From Paraburkholderia azotifigens (GTDB lineage: Bacteria > Pseudomonadota > Gammaproteobacteria > Burkholderiales > Burkholderiaceae), in contig NZ_VOQS01000005.1 of the NCBI RefSeq assembly GCF_007995085.1, positions 62,001 to 126,000 of the forward strand: 64,000 nucleotides of DNA, in the 5' to 3' direction. The position numbers and the translations under genes are program-made. The number at the start of each line of letters is the position of its first letter. Within the stretch, counting starts at the first letter, position 1. Shown one piece after another: positions 36,701 to 45,842 of the stretch. The notes under the pieces were generated by a model. It worked only from the letters and a program-made list of their open reading frames with translations. It ran no database searches and was not told the origin of the DNA.

Positions 36701-39700
36701 GGACTCGAAGGCTGCGATTGCCAGCTCCATCGCGAAATCAGACAGCCCGGGCGAGTGAGAAGCGATTCGACACATCACCGTCAGGGTATCTGGCGAGATG
36801 TGGTTATCGTGAGTGCTGATCCAGTCGCGAAGCACCGCCACGGAAGCTTCGGTAGTAACGGATGCGTCCCGCAGCACCCGGATCCATTCGATAGCCACGA
36901 CATTCCGAATGTGCGAACGAGACTGGTAATCTTGCGACGCAACGCTCTTGTCCAGCGCATCTTTGACCGCCGCATCAAGATTTGACGGCGAGCGCCCGCA
37001 TGCGACCTCTGCGCTGAGTACAAACCAGGGCAGAAGGCTGCCTGTAGTTCGTTCGAACGCAGTCGTATCGGACCCGCGGCTATAAGAGTCCCTGGTTTCC
37101 AGTTCAGAACGGACGTCCGGCGGGGCGATGGAAAGTAGTGTAAGCCGGTCGTTTCGCAATGCAGCCTCAAGCGCGTACGCTCTGAGCAGCGGTGAAATGT
37201 CCGCGCCGAATCTGTCGGAGAGAACGGTCGGTGGCGTTTCCGGCAGATGTCGACGAAGAATGCCTGACCAGCTCGCGTCGTCTCGTGGAAGCACGCGTAG
37301 CGACATTGAGACGGCAGCGGTAACAGCTTCCAAGGTATCCCAGCGCTCGTTCCACTGGTCTGAACCTTTGATTTGCACCCGACGGTCTGCCAAGGTGTGC
37401 ATCACCTGGGCGAGCGGTGCGGGCGGAAGACGATGTCCCACGCGTGATGCTTCCGCCACGATTCCGAGCGACAGCCAGAAGTTGTTCGCGCCGACCAACG
37501 CCAGCGAATCGAGTTCGCCGTACTCGCCTAGGTCGAGCAGTCGCCGCGCGAGCAATCGTGCTGCGTCAAAGGCCAGGCGACGAGGTCTCCAACTGCCCAG
37601 AAACTTGGCGGCCGCTTGTGGTCCCAGTACCCGCATTCGTGCCAGTGCGAGTTCTGCACGATCGCTATTCGTGACCGTCTTCCGGTCATCTGCTGGGCTC
37701 CGGGCCCAGGCGTACAGCCATTCCATGGCCATGCGCAGTCTGCTGCCAGCTTCAGCCAGGAATTCCTTGCGCCCCGAAAGAAGCCCAGCCTCGTACGCAT
37801 GGTGCGATCCGATCCAGCTGCTACCAAACGTGCGCCGCGATACCAGCTCATCAATCCTGTTCGGAGAAAGCAGCACGCCCGCGATGTCGCTGTTCTGCTG
37901 TATCAACGCGGTTTGGCGCGTTGCTGCTGCCACCTGGCCGCCGGCTTTCATCGAAAGCTTTGCAGCATCAGCGTATCGCCCTGCCTGAAGGCAAGCCTTG
38001 AGTGCAAATGTCAGGCGTTGTATCTCCACATCCCGTCGTTCTATCGCGTTTGTAGCCGGCAAACCGTCTTCCGATAGTGCCAGCGCGACAAGTTCATCCA
38101 TGAGCCCGGCGGAGAGCATCAGTTGAGGAAGGGTCGAGGCGACGTAGGAGCTGTCACTGGCGAGAGGCCGCAGTCGCGCCAGGAATGACTCCAGGTTCGC
38201 GTGTGCTGGCTTGAAACGATCACGGAACCATGTCTCGGTCGGTTCGTCGGTGAAGTGGAGGCTGTTTCCCTTTATGAGTAGCGGGCGTCCGAGATCGAGC
38301 GCGAAGCTACGCACAGCGCTTTCAGGAATGCCAGAAATCTGTGCCAGAACTGAGACCGGTACGAGCGGCCGAAGTACCGCCAGGCCTTGGCAGATGAGGT
38401 CGATCTGCGCTGCTTCGGTCTTGCCTGCCTGATGTTTGAGCTTATCGATCGCGCCTTGCAGCAAATCGGCGATAGCGTTATCCACATTCGACTGGGTTGG
38501 CCCCAGTTTTATGAGCATTTCCGAGATGTTCAATTTTTGCTCAATTGCCAGAGCCTGGACTCGAGCGTTCGAGCTGCTCAGAAATGCAAACTCAGCGACG
38601 TCTGTTTCGGTCGCATCGGGGTAGTGCCGTAGCAGGAACGCCTTCGTTTCCGCGAAACTGAAAGGGCGTAACTCGATTTCGTGCGCGTCACTGGGTGCGC
38701 CGAGTCGTGCTCGACGGTGCGTCCTGCAGGTGAAAGCGAGCCGCACGCCCTCAGGTACTGCCGTGGAAATGAGATCGCGGACGAACGGATTGTCGCCTTG
38801 CTCCTCGGCTGCCATGTCTGCGTTGTCTGCAGCATCGACTATCAGGCACAGGCTCGCCTCGGGGTCGCGTGCGCGAAGCAGGTTGATAGCCTGTTCGATT
38901 CGCCCGACAAACGCGCGCATGAGATTCTTGGCATCTGCGTGCGCGGACGGAATCAGCGGAAGGCACAGACCCAGTGCGGCCAGTTCGTTCGCAATCTGTA
39001 CCAGTGCATCACGATGGCGGTGCCGAAGATGCAATGAATTTCGATAGAGTCCATCGCCAAAGCAATCGTACAGCACGGCGACGGAGCCTTGAGGCATCGA
39101 CGTAGCAAGGCGCGAAGCGATGACAGATTTGCCCACGCCGCCATCGGCATGGAGAACGATCGGGCGTGTTGTCGAGAGTAGCGCCGAGCGAATCTCGGCT
39201 TCCTGCTCCCGGGGAAGTACCACGGCCGGCGCGTTTATCAGGCAAGGCGCGGGCTGAAGTTGTGGCTCTGAAACCTTCAGGGCGCGCAGAACATCGTGCC
39301 GTCGGATTGCCGGATCGTTGGCGAACTCCGAGGACGCCTTGCGTGCGACCAGTTCCTTCAGTTGCACGGGAGCATCGTAGTCGGCCTCAGACAGGTACAC
39401 GCCGACGTCTTGGGCAAGCAGATTCCGCTGGGCCCACAGATTAGGCTCTTCGCCTTCGACCGAAAAGATGCTGAAGAAGTCGGACGCTTGGTCACCACTC
39501 AACCCGGCGTATCCCAATAAGGTGGCCTGGACCGTGGGATGCCGCGGTGCACGGCCGGCCGCCAGGTCTTCGAGTGCCTCAAGCACTTTCTGGTCGATTG
39601 GGCGATTGGTTGTGAAACGGAAGCGGAATCTCGATTTGACATCTGGCGCCGCGAACTGCAGCAAGAGCGCGGTGAAGCGTTTGGCGAACCCTTGTAATGT

Positions 39701-39997
39701 CTTCTTGAGACCGCTCGCGGTCCACACGGTCTGCGCGTGTCGCGTCGAATGTTTGAGCTGCGTGTATTCAACCCGAGGCGCCTGAGCTAACGCTTCACTG
39801 CCCCAGTAGAGCCCAACGTCGATCAGCTCGTCGCCATCGTCCACGGAGGACGAGCCTTCTGACGTCGATGCACCTTCGATGGATACGGCGACAAGACCGT
39901 TTAAACCCCGTAGCAGCGCCAGACAATGACGGGCCGCCCAGTGATAGTGGAACTGGTCTCCGTCGCGGCTGGGCCGCACCAACTCATGTTCCGCCAT
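33743..39997 (-). CDS. Large STAND NTPase with probable Cap4-like nuclease domain (Avs-like antiphage protein)
   Basis: A 2084-residue protein. The N-terminus (about 1-240) looks like a Cap4-type (DUF4297) PD-(D/E)xK nuclease: DGDQFHYHWAARHCLALL, then acidic DELIDVG (56-62) and EYTQLKHS (77-84) supplying the Q-x-K core. A NACHT/STAND NTPase follows: Walker A DGGVGKS at 285-291 and Walker B LCLIVDAAD at 383-391. The remaining 1500 residues are helical repeats (TPR-like, e.g. YFGRAVEISDNIGDENLDRW) that could sense a target. This architecture is that of AVAST (Avs) systems, where phage-protein binding activates the nuclease. Similarity to a particular Avs type cannot be judged by eye. It is divergent from the operon at 40.4 kb. 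Confidence 0.75.
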   Translation of the reverse strand: MAEHELVRPSRDGDQFHYHWAARHCLALLRGLNGLVAVSIEGASTSEGSSSVDDGDELIDVGLYWGSEALAQAPRVEYTQLKHSTRHAQTVWTASGLKKTLQGFAKRFTALLLQFAAPDVKSRFRFRFTTNRPIDQKVLEALEDLAAGRAPRHPTVQATLLGYAGLSGDQASDFFSIFSVEGEEPNLWAQRNLLAQDVGVYLSEADYDAPVQLKELVARKASSEFANDPAIRRHDVLRALKVSEPQLQPAPCLINAPAVVLPREQEAEIRSALLSTTRPIVLHADGGVGKSVIASRLATSMPQGSVAVLYDCFGDGLYRNSLHLRHRHRDALVQIANELAALGLCLPLIPSAHADAKNLMRAFVGRIEQAINLLRARDPEASLCLIVDAADNADMAAEEQGDNPFVRDLISTAVPEGVRLAFTCRTHRRARLGAPSDAHEIELRPFSFAETKAFLLRHYPDATETDVAEFAFLSSSNARVQALAIEQKLNISEMLIKLGPTQSNVDNAIADLLQGAIDKLKHQAGKTEAAQIDLICQGLAVLRPLVPVSVLAQISGIPESAVRSFALDLGRPLLIKGNSLHFTDEPTETWFRDRFKPAHANLESFLARLRPLASDSSYVASTLPQLMLSAGLMDELVALALSEDGLPATNAIERRDVEIQRLTFALKACLQAGRYADAAKLSMKAGGQVAAATRQTALIQQNSDIAGVLLSPNRIDELVSRRTFGSSWIGSHHAYEAGLLSGRKEFLAEAGSRLRMAMEWLYAWARSPADDRKTVTNSDRAELALARMRVLGPQAAAKFLGSWRPRRLAFDAARLLARRLLDLGEYGELDSLALVGANNFWLSLGIVAEASRVGHRLPPAPLAQVMHTLADRRVQIKGSDQWNERWDTLEAVTAAVSMSLRVLPRDDASWSGILRRHLPETPPTVLSDRFGADISPLLRAYALEAALRNDRLTLLSIAPPDVRSELETRDSYSRGSDTTAFERTTGSLLPWFVLSAEVACGRSPSNLDAAVKDALDKSVASQDYQSRSHIRNVVAIEWIRVLRDASVTTEASVAVLRDWISTHDNHISPDTLTVMCRIASHSPGLSDFAMELAIAAFESLETSREHAETRTDAYQLLARAVLPVNKAEAAAYFGRAVEISDNIGDENLDRWIAMLHLAKASSKKQTPRPQSAYRLARAAELTYRYVYRDKHFDWQTTVEALLALCPSSTLAILSRWRDRDFGSAERQIEKAIRSLVEVSQLPAIVTVALAGLDAGLNSLNDIKRAIDAQTDMERKKQILRAAYRYVRVDPQNEETWTGMAQQGRALGVQLPDIDRLLAAAARRNSLASPQPEPTPQHYDSSERKEPDWGSLFAGLDLTNQASLRRAYGDLKSFDPPYSVEEFFKQGLVRSGHSRMAGFIRAVASWPDFGIFKFRDLLDAIPPLGFRSLSVREALREATLAACRNTPQYSQRSGWGKVFPSERLYTLGIVTDKDVVTAILQGYAARIDTLDARGFFLLVDPLTSCLTQDEADSALNFGLSLLDGMLRSEDGDGPWREELTPAQSCEQALAGYLWAGLGSPAASERWKTAHAVRTCVELNWTGLLSALAVRATAGSPAPFTDGGLVFYEWHARQWLLIALARGAIDRPIAVEPFVPFLTASADEEHVLIRHFAVETLKILRMSGVIPTTTDAAPDEANIRRQPLHVHTRSRGVSDDDDYDDANAPDLPGHEKYYFGIDIGPYWFAPLGQVFGINQESMERRARDVLRDRMASSYGADLEDARYERKILHYEDTNHSHGTTPRVDDLTAYNSYHAMMIVAARLLETHSVGKAADQTTDDFEEWLEGQLLTRSDGHWLADRRDPHLTEPPPDPRGYGDKTWCWSVTGEHLDRQLLTDDGLHVLWGYWSSGERDDEETVSVRSVLVPKDTAGAILAALQTSPRPDNIYLPAAEDRDVSSGSFRLAAWIDSRNNTARLDGYDPWASKVEYPGPRPTSSIVDKLGLNAQADRRRWSSAAGASIRSESWTRAVGYKPEDENIAGNRLSCNREFLLELLTQNPGTYLMLSVSIRRKPPRGGSDQDVFEPYPWPYARYYLIGEDGIARSLKRRD

Positions 39998-40372
39998 GTC
40001 TTTCGTTGCTCCTCGTGTCGTCCGTCAAGTTTACCGAAAACGAGGCGACCGGGAGGCTTGCCGGATCAGCGCGGCGAAGTCTCAGTGTGCAGACGATGCT
40101 TCGCGCAACACGAAGCGGCGCCGTAGTTCCATCAGACAGCGGGGCAGACGGTGTCGTGAGCATAAGGATCTGACCTTGCCCGCACCGACAGTGCTTCTAC
40201 GCAGATTGTCGGCGAGTCATTAAGTCAGCACTAAAGATTTGTATCAGCTTGCCGTTACCTCCTGAATGACGCCGGTTCCACGTGCGTTGAACTGCTACAT
40301 CAGCTGGGAAGGGTATCCATCCGATGCGGGAAGCATGTTCATGGGCTGCCGGTTAATTTAATTTATGGCTGA
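39998..40372. other. Divergent promoter region between the STAND gene and the AAA+ operon
   Basis: About 375 bp with no gene; it must carry both promoters. No clear palindromic operator was found. Confidence 0.4.
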
Positions 40373-40858
40373 ATGTCTATGGTTCGAAAACTCCTGGTAC
40401 CTGGCACCTCCAGTTCAGACCTAGCTGCTTCGCTGAGGCAACCGGTGCGACCAACAACAACGCTCTCTCAGGACCAGGTCAACGTGAGGCTTCGCGTGAA
40501 ACGCTCGGTAGCGTATATGGACGCTATCAAGAAGCTGGACGCAGGTGGACATGTCCATAACCGTCAAGCAGTGGATGCGCTGGCTGCAGCCATAAGCGAA
40601 GAGTTTCCAGACGTCACGATCGACCAGCATCCGATTGGAATCGTGTCGAGGTGCTATCTAGGCGCTCCCTATGAAGTTCACACGCTAGATCGAACGGGCA
40701 ACATCATTCAGCACTATAAGAGCTTCGAGCCGCTACCACCTTTGCTCACTCGAGGCAGGGCTCTGGCTTTGCATGGGCGGTACGAGTTTGTAGAAGTCTA
40801 CGCGGACAAGGTAATTGCCGTCACATCAAGTGGCGATACGTCAATCGTTAAGGGATGA
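40373..40858 (+). CDS. Unknown protein, first gene of the AAA+ operon
   Basis: A 161-residue protein without recognised family. The N-terminal 45 residues are polar and probably disordered. Then a helix (VHNRQAVDALAAAISEEFPD) and a beta-rich C-terminal half (EVHTLDRTGNIIQHYKSFEP, then YEFVEVYADKVIAVTSSGDT). No catalytic or membrane motif is visible. The frame has ATG at 40373 and again at 40379; neither has a clear ribosome binding site. Its TGA stop is followed after one base by the ATG of the next gene, so the two are tightly coupled. Confidence 0.75.
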   Translation: MSMVRKLLVPGTSSSDLAASLRQPVRPTTTLSQDQVNVRLRVKRSVAYMDAIKKLDAGGHVHNRQAVDALAAAISEEFPDVTIDQHPIGIVSRCYLGAPYEVHTLDRTGNIIQHYKSFEPLPPLLTRGRALALHGRYEFVEVYADKVIAVTSSGDTSIVKG

Positions 40859-40859
40859 A

Positions 40860-42578
40860 ATGAGCACCACAGAGCGAATAATCCAGGCCGCAGACCTTAC
40901 GTATATCAACAACAGTCTGAGAAGCCTGAACCGTGACATCGAGGCAGTCTCGCAACAGGTAGCTGGTGTCGGTGGCGAGCTCGCTGACACAAGGTCCGAA
41001 CTGGCCCGGCTTGAGCAGGCTTTCATGCAGTTCGTGGCGGCAGACCTGCGTGCAAAGGAACTGGCGCTTGCGGAGACTCGCCAGATCAAGATCCGTCAGG
41101 AACTCGAGACGACGTACGGTTACTACGCCGAGGTTCGCCGGCAGGCCACTGGCATCCTGCAGGCGGCTGATGTCAATGTTGTCAGAGCGGAAACCATCAA
41201 GTCGGCGACAGAAGGGCTTATGTTGTCGGCGCCGCGCTACTGGCTTGCTCCGGCACTTGTGGCGCTCGCCGCGTGGCTCAATGATCAGCAGGATCTGGCA
41301 AAACGTGCGTTGGCAGAGGCTATCCGCCGTGATGACGAGAAGACGTCTCTGTTCTTCGCGCTTATCAGCCGTCGCTCCGGACGTGGGAACGCCTGCCGTG
41401 TCTGGCTAGACCGGTACTTTGGCATGCAGGATCCGAAGAGCCTTGACCGGCAAAGCGTGATTCTGGTTGATGCACTGGCCAGCGGCATATTCGGTGGAGA
41501 GGTTCGTCTTCAATGCACCCGCCGTGTGGAATCGTGGGTCGAGGAACTTGCTGCCGAGGTCGGGTTTGTAGAGACGCAACGCGAGCAGTGGAGCGACGGG
41601 CTGCTCACCAAGCTTCCGGATGAGAATCGGGCAGGGCGATACACGCATCTTTCGAGATTCAGTCCGACGTGGACGGAACTGAACGCCTCGCTTAACGAGG
41701 CGGCGCTTCACGAAGTCGTTCGCGATCACTTTGTTGGCATTTTCGACGGTCCGCTTGTCCCGGCGCGCAACATTGAGGCCGCTGTTGACGACCTGCTGGA
41801 TTCCCTCGTCAGCAATTTCGATGACGAGGAACTGCCGCTGCGGCGCGAAGACCGACTCAACCAACTGGTCATCGAAGAATCCGGCGACCGGGTTGCCGCG
41901 CAACGCCGACAATCACTTGAGACGACAATTCTCGACGAGCGGGTCAGTTTCACACAGTTGCTGACGAACGCAGCGATGAATCCGCAACTGAGCAAGGCCA
42001 CGCGTGCTACGCAGCGCTACGCTACGGCCTTGTCGCGTGCGTGGATCCGTGACGCGCACGATGATTTGACAGCGTCCTTCCGTGCTCGCGTGCCGGGGGA
42101 CATTGCTTTGTCTATCGAAGGGTGGTCGGGTTCGACCCGTAGCGGCGAGAATGAAACGGAATTGCTGGGTGGCCTCGGTGCATATCTGGACGCGGCGCGC
42201 GATGCAGCGCTTGCAAAACTGAAGCTTGGTTTCAAGCACTGGGCCGCTGTAGTGTTCGGTGTGTTCATGCTGGTCTGTGCGTTCTCCGCGGGCTGGCTGC
42301 TCGCCCTCGTCGGAGTTGGTTCGATCGGGTGGTTCTTCGCCGAGAAGAAGAAAATCGACAACGCCAGGATTCGACTGGCGCAGGAAGCAGCCAAAAAGAA
42401 AGAACAGTGCGAGCAGGCCCTGAAGGCAACGCTCGCCGAGTTGGTCGAATGGCGTCGGGAGTATGCACGTCGAGACGAAATTGCGGCCGAAGTGACCGCA
42501 TTCATCGATTCAATCTCGCCGGAACAACACATCCTCGCGTCGCACGACAACGTTCGCCGCGTTATGTCCGCAGCCTGA
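40860..42578 (+). CDS. Unknown coiled-coil protein with C-terminal membrane hairpin
   Basis: A 572-residue protein of no recognised family. The N-terminus (about 10-95) is a long heptad-rich coiled coil (NNSLRSLNRDIEAVSQQVAG). A large helical middle includes APALVALAAWLNDQQDLAKR, which looks TPR-like. Near the C-terminus a pair of transmembrane helices spans about 458-495 (WAAVVFGVFMLVCAFSAGWL, then ALVGVGSIGWFF), flanked by a basic coiled coil (EKKKIDNARIRLAQEAAKKK). This suggests a membrane-anchored scaffold facing the cytoplasm. AAGGGA ends five bases before the ATG, inside the upstream gene. Confidence 0.8.
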   Translation: MSTTERIIQAADLTYINNSLRSLNRDIEAVSQQVAGVGGELADTRSELARLEQAFMQFVAADLRAKELALAETRQIKIRQELETTYGYYAEVRRQATGILQAADVNVVRAETIKSATEGLMLSAPRYWLAPALVALAAWLNDQQDLAKRALAEAIRRDDEKTSLFFALISRRSGRGNACRVWLDRYFGMQDPKSLDRQSVILVDALASGIFGGEVRLQCTRRVESWVEELAAEVGFVETQREQWSDGLLTKLPDENRAGRYTHLSRFSPTWTELNASLNEAALHEVVRDHFVGIFDGPLVPARNIEAAVDDLLDSLVSNFDDEELPLRREDRLNQLVIEESGDRVAAQRRQSLETTILDERVSFTQLLTNAAMNPQLSKATRATQRYATALSRAWIRDAHDDLTASFRARVPGDIALSIEGWSGSTRSGENETELLGGLGAYLDAARDAALAKLKLGFKHWAAVVFGVFMLVCAFSAGWLLALVGVGSIGWFFAEKKKIDNARIRLAQEAAKKKEQCEQALKATLAELVEWRREYARRDEIAAEVTAFIDSISPEQHILASHDNVRRVMSAA

Positions 42579-42592
42579 AAGGAGCCACTGCA

Positions 42593-42799
42593 ATGAGCCG
42601 TCAATTTCTCAACAGCGCAGCGGATACTGCGACCACCGACTCGCTGGCCCAGAGCCCCCAGCAGACGCAAGATCTGCGTCAGGCATCATCGGGGGCGAGT
42701 GGCCTGATGTCGGGCCAGTCTTTCAACGATGCCCTTGCTGGGGCGTTTCCTGAGTGGGACCTTCTGCCAGCGACGCCATTTGTGCGACGCGTGAAGTGA
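42593..42799 (+). CDS. Small acidic protein of the AAA+ operon
   Basis: A 68-residue protein beginning MSRQFLNSAADTATTDSLAQ, rich in Ser, Ala and Gln and probably disordered until SFNDALAGAFPEWDLLPATP near the end. A good ribosome binding site (AAAGGAG) lies between the upstream stop and this ATG, and the next gene starts 14 bp after its stop. The short conserved-looking tail FPEWDLLPATPFVRRVK could be a docking peptide for the AAA+ protein (speculation). No family recognised. Confidence 0.65.
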   Translation: MSRQFLNSAADTATTDSLAQSPQQTQDLRQASSGASGLMSGQSFNDALAGAFPEWDLLPATPFVRRVK

Positions 42800-42813
42800 C
42801 GAATGGCTCTCGC

Positions 42814-43377
42814 ATGAAAATACCGAAGACTTATGCCGAGTGGTCGGTATGCCTTGACGTGTTTGAGGCGGGCGGCAACGATGACGAGGCGATTGAGGCG
42901 ATGCGTGCCGGTTCGTTGAGCTGGACGGGGGGCGTTGCTCCCCTGTTTGCGAGAAGAACCAGCGAAACCGTCGACGTCCGGCTGAAACGAATCGCTGACG
43001 GGATGTCACGAGCCCTGCATCTAGGCGGCGACGCGACGACGCTAGCTCGGGCAATGCTGGATGCACGACAGAAGCTTGTAAGCGTATATCAATTGGCAGC
43101 CCTCCCTGTATTCGCAGACGAACTGAGAGAGAGTTTGCAAAAGCAGGTTGCACAGTACGCGGAAACGGCACAAAAGGCATTGGAAGATAGCGCGAAGCAC
43201 GACCGCAGCGGGCAACTGGCAAGTACGATCCGCAACAGCAGCCTGCTCCATTTCCGGGTCAGTGCGGCTGCCACAGAAGCAACTGGCGGAGGGTCCCAAG
43301 CCGCCGCGTCTCGCACTTCTACGAATAACAACACGAGCGTAGCTACACAACAGCGGCGCCGGAACATCCTGACATAA
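42814..43377 (+). CDS. Unknown helical protein of the AAA+ operon
   Basis: A 187-residue protein beginning MKIPKTYAEWSVCLDVFEAG. It is all-helical until about residue 150 (EAIEAMRAGSLSWTGGVAPL, then VRLKRIADGMSRAL and a long helix LRESLQKQVAQYAETAQKAL), then a Ser/Thr/Asn-rich flexible tail. No domain recognised. I chose ATG 42814 over the longer frame from 42754, since it follows the previous stop directly. The stop is two bases before the AAA+ gene. Confidence 0.75.
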   Translation: MKIPKTYAEWSVCLDVFEAGGNDDEAIEAMRAGSLSWTGGVAPLFARRTSETVDVRLKRIADGMSRALHLGGDATTLARAMLDARQKLVSVYQLAALPVFADELRESLQKQVAQYAETAQKALEDSAKHDRSGQLASTIRNSSLLHFRVSAAATEATGGGSQAAASRTSTNNNTSVATQQRRRNILT

Positions 43378-43379
43378 GC

Positions 43380-44936
43380 ATGAGCGATACCAAAGAATTT
43401 CGCAGCACGCTGACACGCTACCTGAAAGCCCGAGTCCCGTTCATTTCGATTCGAAGCGCGGAACGCTCGCGTGTTCTCGATATCCTTCGTGAGATCGCAC
43501 AAGGTCTGAGCAACGCACCTGTGTACGTTCACACGTTGTCTCAGGGCACGAAGGAGCTGATCAGCAACCGCGAGATTAATCCGGACCGCACTGCCGTTGG
43601 CGCACTTGACCATGCAAGCCAGCAGATTTCCCAGAGGCAGAATCTGACGTTCGTTCTGACTGAGTCGCCGGATTCGGAGGATGATACGCCGTTTGCGCGG
43701 CAGTTGCTGGACACAGTCATGCTGGCTGCGGAGAACGGCGGCGCGGTTGTGATTATCACGACCAAGCCAGTTTGGGGGCAGTTGCAACGGCTCGGCATGT
43801 CGTTGACTTTGTCCGCTCCCTCTGAAGACGAAATGCTGGAAATCATCCGGGAGCAAATTGGGGCGTACCGGTCGGACTACCGGATTGAGTGGGACGAGGC
43901 GGATGAACGAGAGGCTGCCGCCATCCTGACTGGCATCTCCAGGATTGAGGCGGAGAACATTATTGCCACGTTGCTTGCCAACGGTTGCATCGTCAAGGAC
44001 GACCTTGCCCAGCTAACTCATGCGAAAGACCGTATCTTTGCCGATATTTCAGGAATTGAGCGTGTGCAGGTTCGCGGCTCGGAGCTCAACGTCGGCGGTT
44101 TGGGAGGGCTGAAGGCCTGGCTCGACAAGGAGCGTCCGCTACTGACGGCCGATTTGCGGGAACGCGGAATCCGGCCTCCGCGTGGCGTGCTGCTTGTGGG
44201 CGTTCCCGGCTGCGGAAAGTCACTTTCTGCGAAGGCTATCGCGCACAACTGGAAGATGCCGCTATATCGTCTGGACCTCTCAACCATTCACGGCCAATAT
44301 CTTGGTCAAAGCGAAGGGCGGTTAAAAGACGCTCTAAGCACAGCCGACCACGTTGCACCATGTGTGCTCTGGATCGACGAGATCGAGAAGGGACTCGCCG
44401 GCGCAACCCAAGGCTCCGGTGACGGAGGCACGTCGACGCGGTTGGTCGGACAGTTCCTTTATTGGCTGCAGGAGGCACGCTCCCGTGTATTCGTCGTTGC
44501 AACCGCAAACGACGTGTCGCGACTCCCGCCAGAACTCCTTCGTCGCGGCCGCTTTGACGAGCTTTTCTTTGTGGATCTGCCAACGGCGGAGGAGCGGAAG
44601 GACATTATCAATATCTACATCCGCCGTGGTCTGAAATACCAGCCGACCGATGCTTTGATGACTGAACTGGTGGAAGCGTCCGAAGGATTTGCGGGTTCGG
44701 ACCTTGAGTCTGCAGTTCGCGAAGTGGTGAAGGAAGCGTTTTTGAGCGGCGATGCGGTGGTATCTGACGACCTTTTCCGCCGAAGTTTTCACAATGTTGT
44801 ACCTCTCTCGAAAACGAGTCCCGAGCAGATCGAAAATATTCGCGCGTGGGGCCGCGAAAGGGCCGTCCCGGCCTCAGGACAACCGATTGGCGGAGCAGGG
44901 CAGCAGCAACGGGCGCGGCGCGCTGTCTTGGCTTGA
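43380..44936 (+). CDS. AAA+ ATPase, Ycf46-like
   Basis: A 518-residue ATPase with the Ycf46-type layout: an inactive-looking N-terminal AAA-like half (about 1-240; [20 protein letters not shown], and [13 protein letters not shown] as in Ycf46 proteins) and an active C-terminal AAA+ module. Walker A is GVPGCGKS (274-281), Walker [11 protein letters not shown] (329-338), sensor 1 [12 protein letters not shown] (372-383), arginine fingers RRGRFDE (388-394), and a four-helix lid with [16 protein letters not shown]. The Ycf46 family's function is poorly known. As the only recognisable enzyme of the operon, it is likely the motor of a complex with the coiled-coil and membrane proteins. Confidence 0.88.
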   Translation: MSDTKEFRSTLTRYLKARVPFISIRSAERSRVLDILREIAQGLSNAPVYVHTLSQGTKELISNREINPDRTAVGALDHASQQISQRQNLTFVLTESPDSEDDTPFARQLLDTVMLAAENGGAVVIITTKPVWGQLQRLGMSLTLSAPSEDEMLEIIREQIGAYRSDYRIEWDEADEREAAAILTGISRIEAENIIATLLANGCIVKDDLAQLTHAKDRIFADISGIERVQVRGSELNVGGLGGLKAWLDKERPLLTADLRERGIRPPRGVLLVGVPGCGKSLSAKAIAHNWKMPLYRLDLSTIHGQYLGQSEGRLKDALSTADHVAPCVLWIDEIEKGLAGATQGSGDGGTSTRLVGQFLYWLQEARSRVFVVATANDVSRLPPELLRRGRFDELFFVDLPTAEERKDIINIYIRRGLKYQPTDALMTELVEASEGFAGSDLESAVREVVKEAFLSGDAVVSDDLFRRSFHNVVPLSKTSPEQIENIRAWGRERAVPASGQPIGGAGQQQRARRAVLA

Positions 44937-45329
44937 TAAGCAGCAAGGTAATTCATCCAGCTTTTTTTGTTGTCGGTTTATTGGGTGCCCTCCGCTGACG
45001 AGCCGTAGGTGGTTCGACAAATACCACGCTTGTTCGAACTAGCCTGGCCACTATCTCATGGCAGCCAGCGAGGTTTATTGGCAGCCTTGGCCGAACTGAA
45101 GCTCAGTGTGCTCGGGAGCGCCGCAAGCAATCTTGGCGGGTAGGCCTCGCGGCTATGTCGGTCCGGCGATTATCTATGACTGTAGGTTCAAGCAAATTGC
45201 GTAGGGCAAGCAAGCGCGGTCTAAGCGCCATTAGGGCGGTCGTGATATGCGGGAGGGCGAGCATACTTTCGGTGTCGCGACCGATGAATGTCGAATGAGT
45301 TACAAACTCAACACTTTGGTATCACTGTT
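44937..45329. other. Gap within the AAA+ block, no gene seen
   Basis: About 390 bp between the AAA+ gene and the membrane-protein gene. No recognised gene. The next gene might begin earlier, at ATG 45288. Confidence 0.35.
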
Positions 45330-45842
45330 ATGGCATCTACGAACAATTCTGCGGACGTCAAGGCATCTGACGACGAGCGGGAAGTCGACGCGTTGGCTCT
45401 ATTCCGCGAGGAAATCATCACGTACGGTTTTCAGGTGTTCGTGTTCGCGTTGACAGCGGTATTTATCTGTGGATTCTTCCAGAATAACCAGGCTTTGCTT
45501 GCACATATGAGCGACCGGATTAATGACCTGTCAATGAAGGAGCTCGGTTTTTCTCTTCTTGCAATCATTGTGGCAGCAGGCTCAATCGTGTTGCTCTGGT
45601 ATCTGACCGGCTGGGAGTGGTTGGCGACCATAATGGGAAAAATTGTCGGAGAAGTCCCGAGGACGCTCTATTTCTTCGGGAGCAGCGTGGGAGGACTTCT
45701 GATTGCGGCCAGCGTTGGCAGCATCTCTGACGGACGGATTCGTTTCGGATCAGGAGGCTTGCTGTATGCGTCTATGTTTCTCGGAGGGTTCTTTGTAATC
45801 GGATACTTGTTCAGGTTGTCAACCATCGAACGAACAAGATGA
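45330..45842 (+). CDS. Polytopic membrane protein of unknown function
   Basis: A 170-residue protein with about four hydrophobic helices: ITYGFQVFVFALTAVFICGF, ELGFSLLAIIVAAGSIVLLW, TLYFFGSSVGGLLIAASVG and GLLYASMFLGGFFVIGYLF. The N-terminus is acidic (SDDEREVDALALFREE). No family recognised. The frame also allows ATG 45288 (MSNELQTQHFG); neither start has a strong ribosome binding site. It may belong functionally with the upstream AAA+ genes, though the 390-bp gap leaves this open. Its 3' end overlaps a small convergent gene by 32 bp. Confidence 0.7.
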   Translation: MASTNNSADVKASDDEREVDALALFREEIITYGFQVFVFALTAVFICGFFQNNQALLAHMSDRINDLSMKELGFSLLAIIVAAGSIVLLWYLTGWEWLATIMGKIVGEVPRTLYFFGSSVGGLLIAASVGSISDGRIRFGSGGLLYASMFLGGFFVIGYLFRLSTIERTR

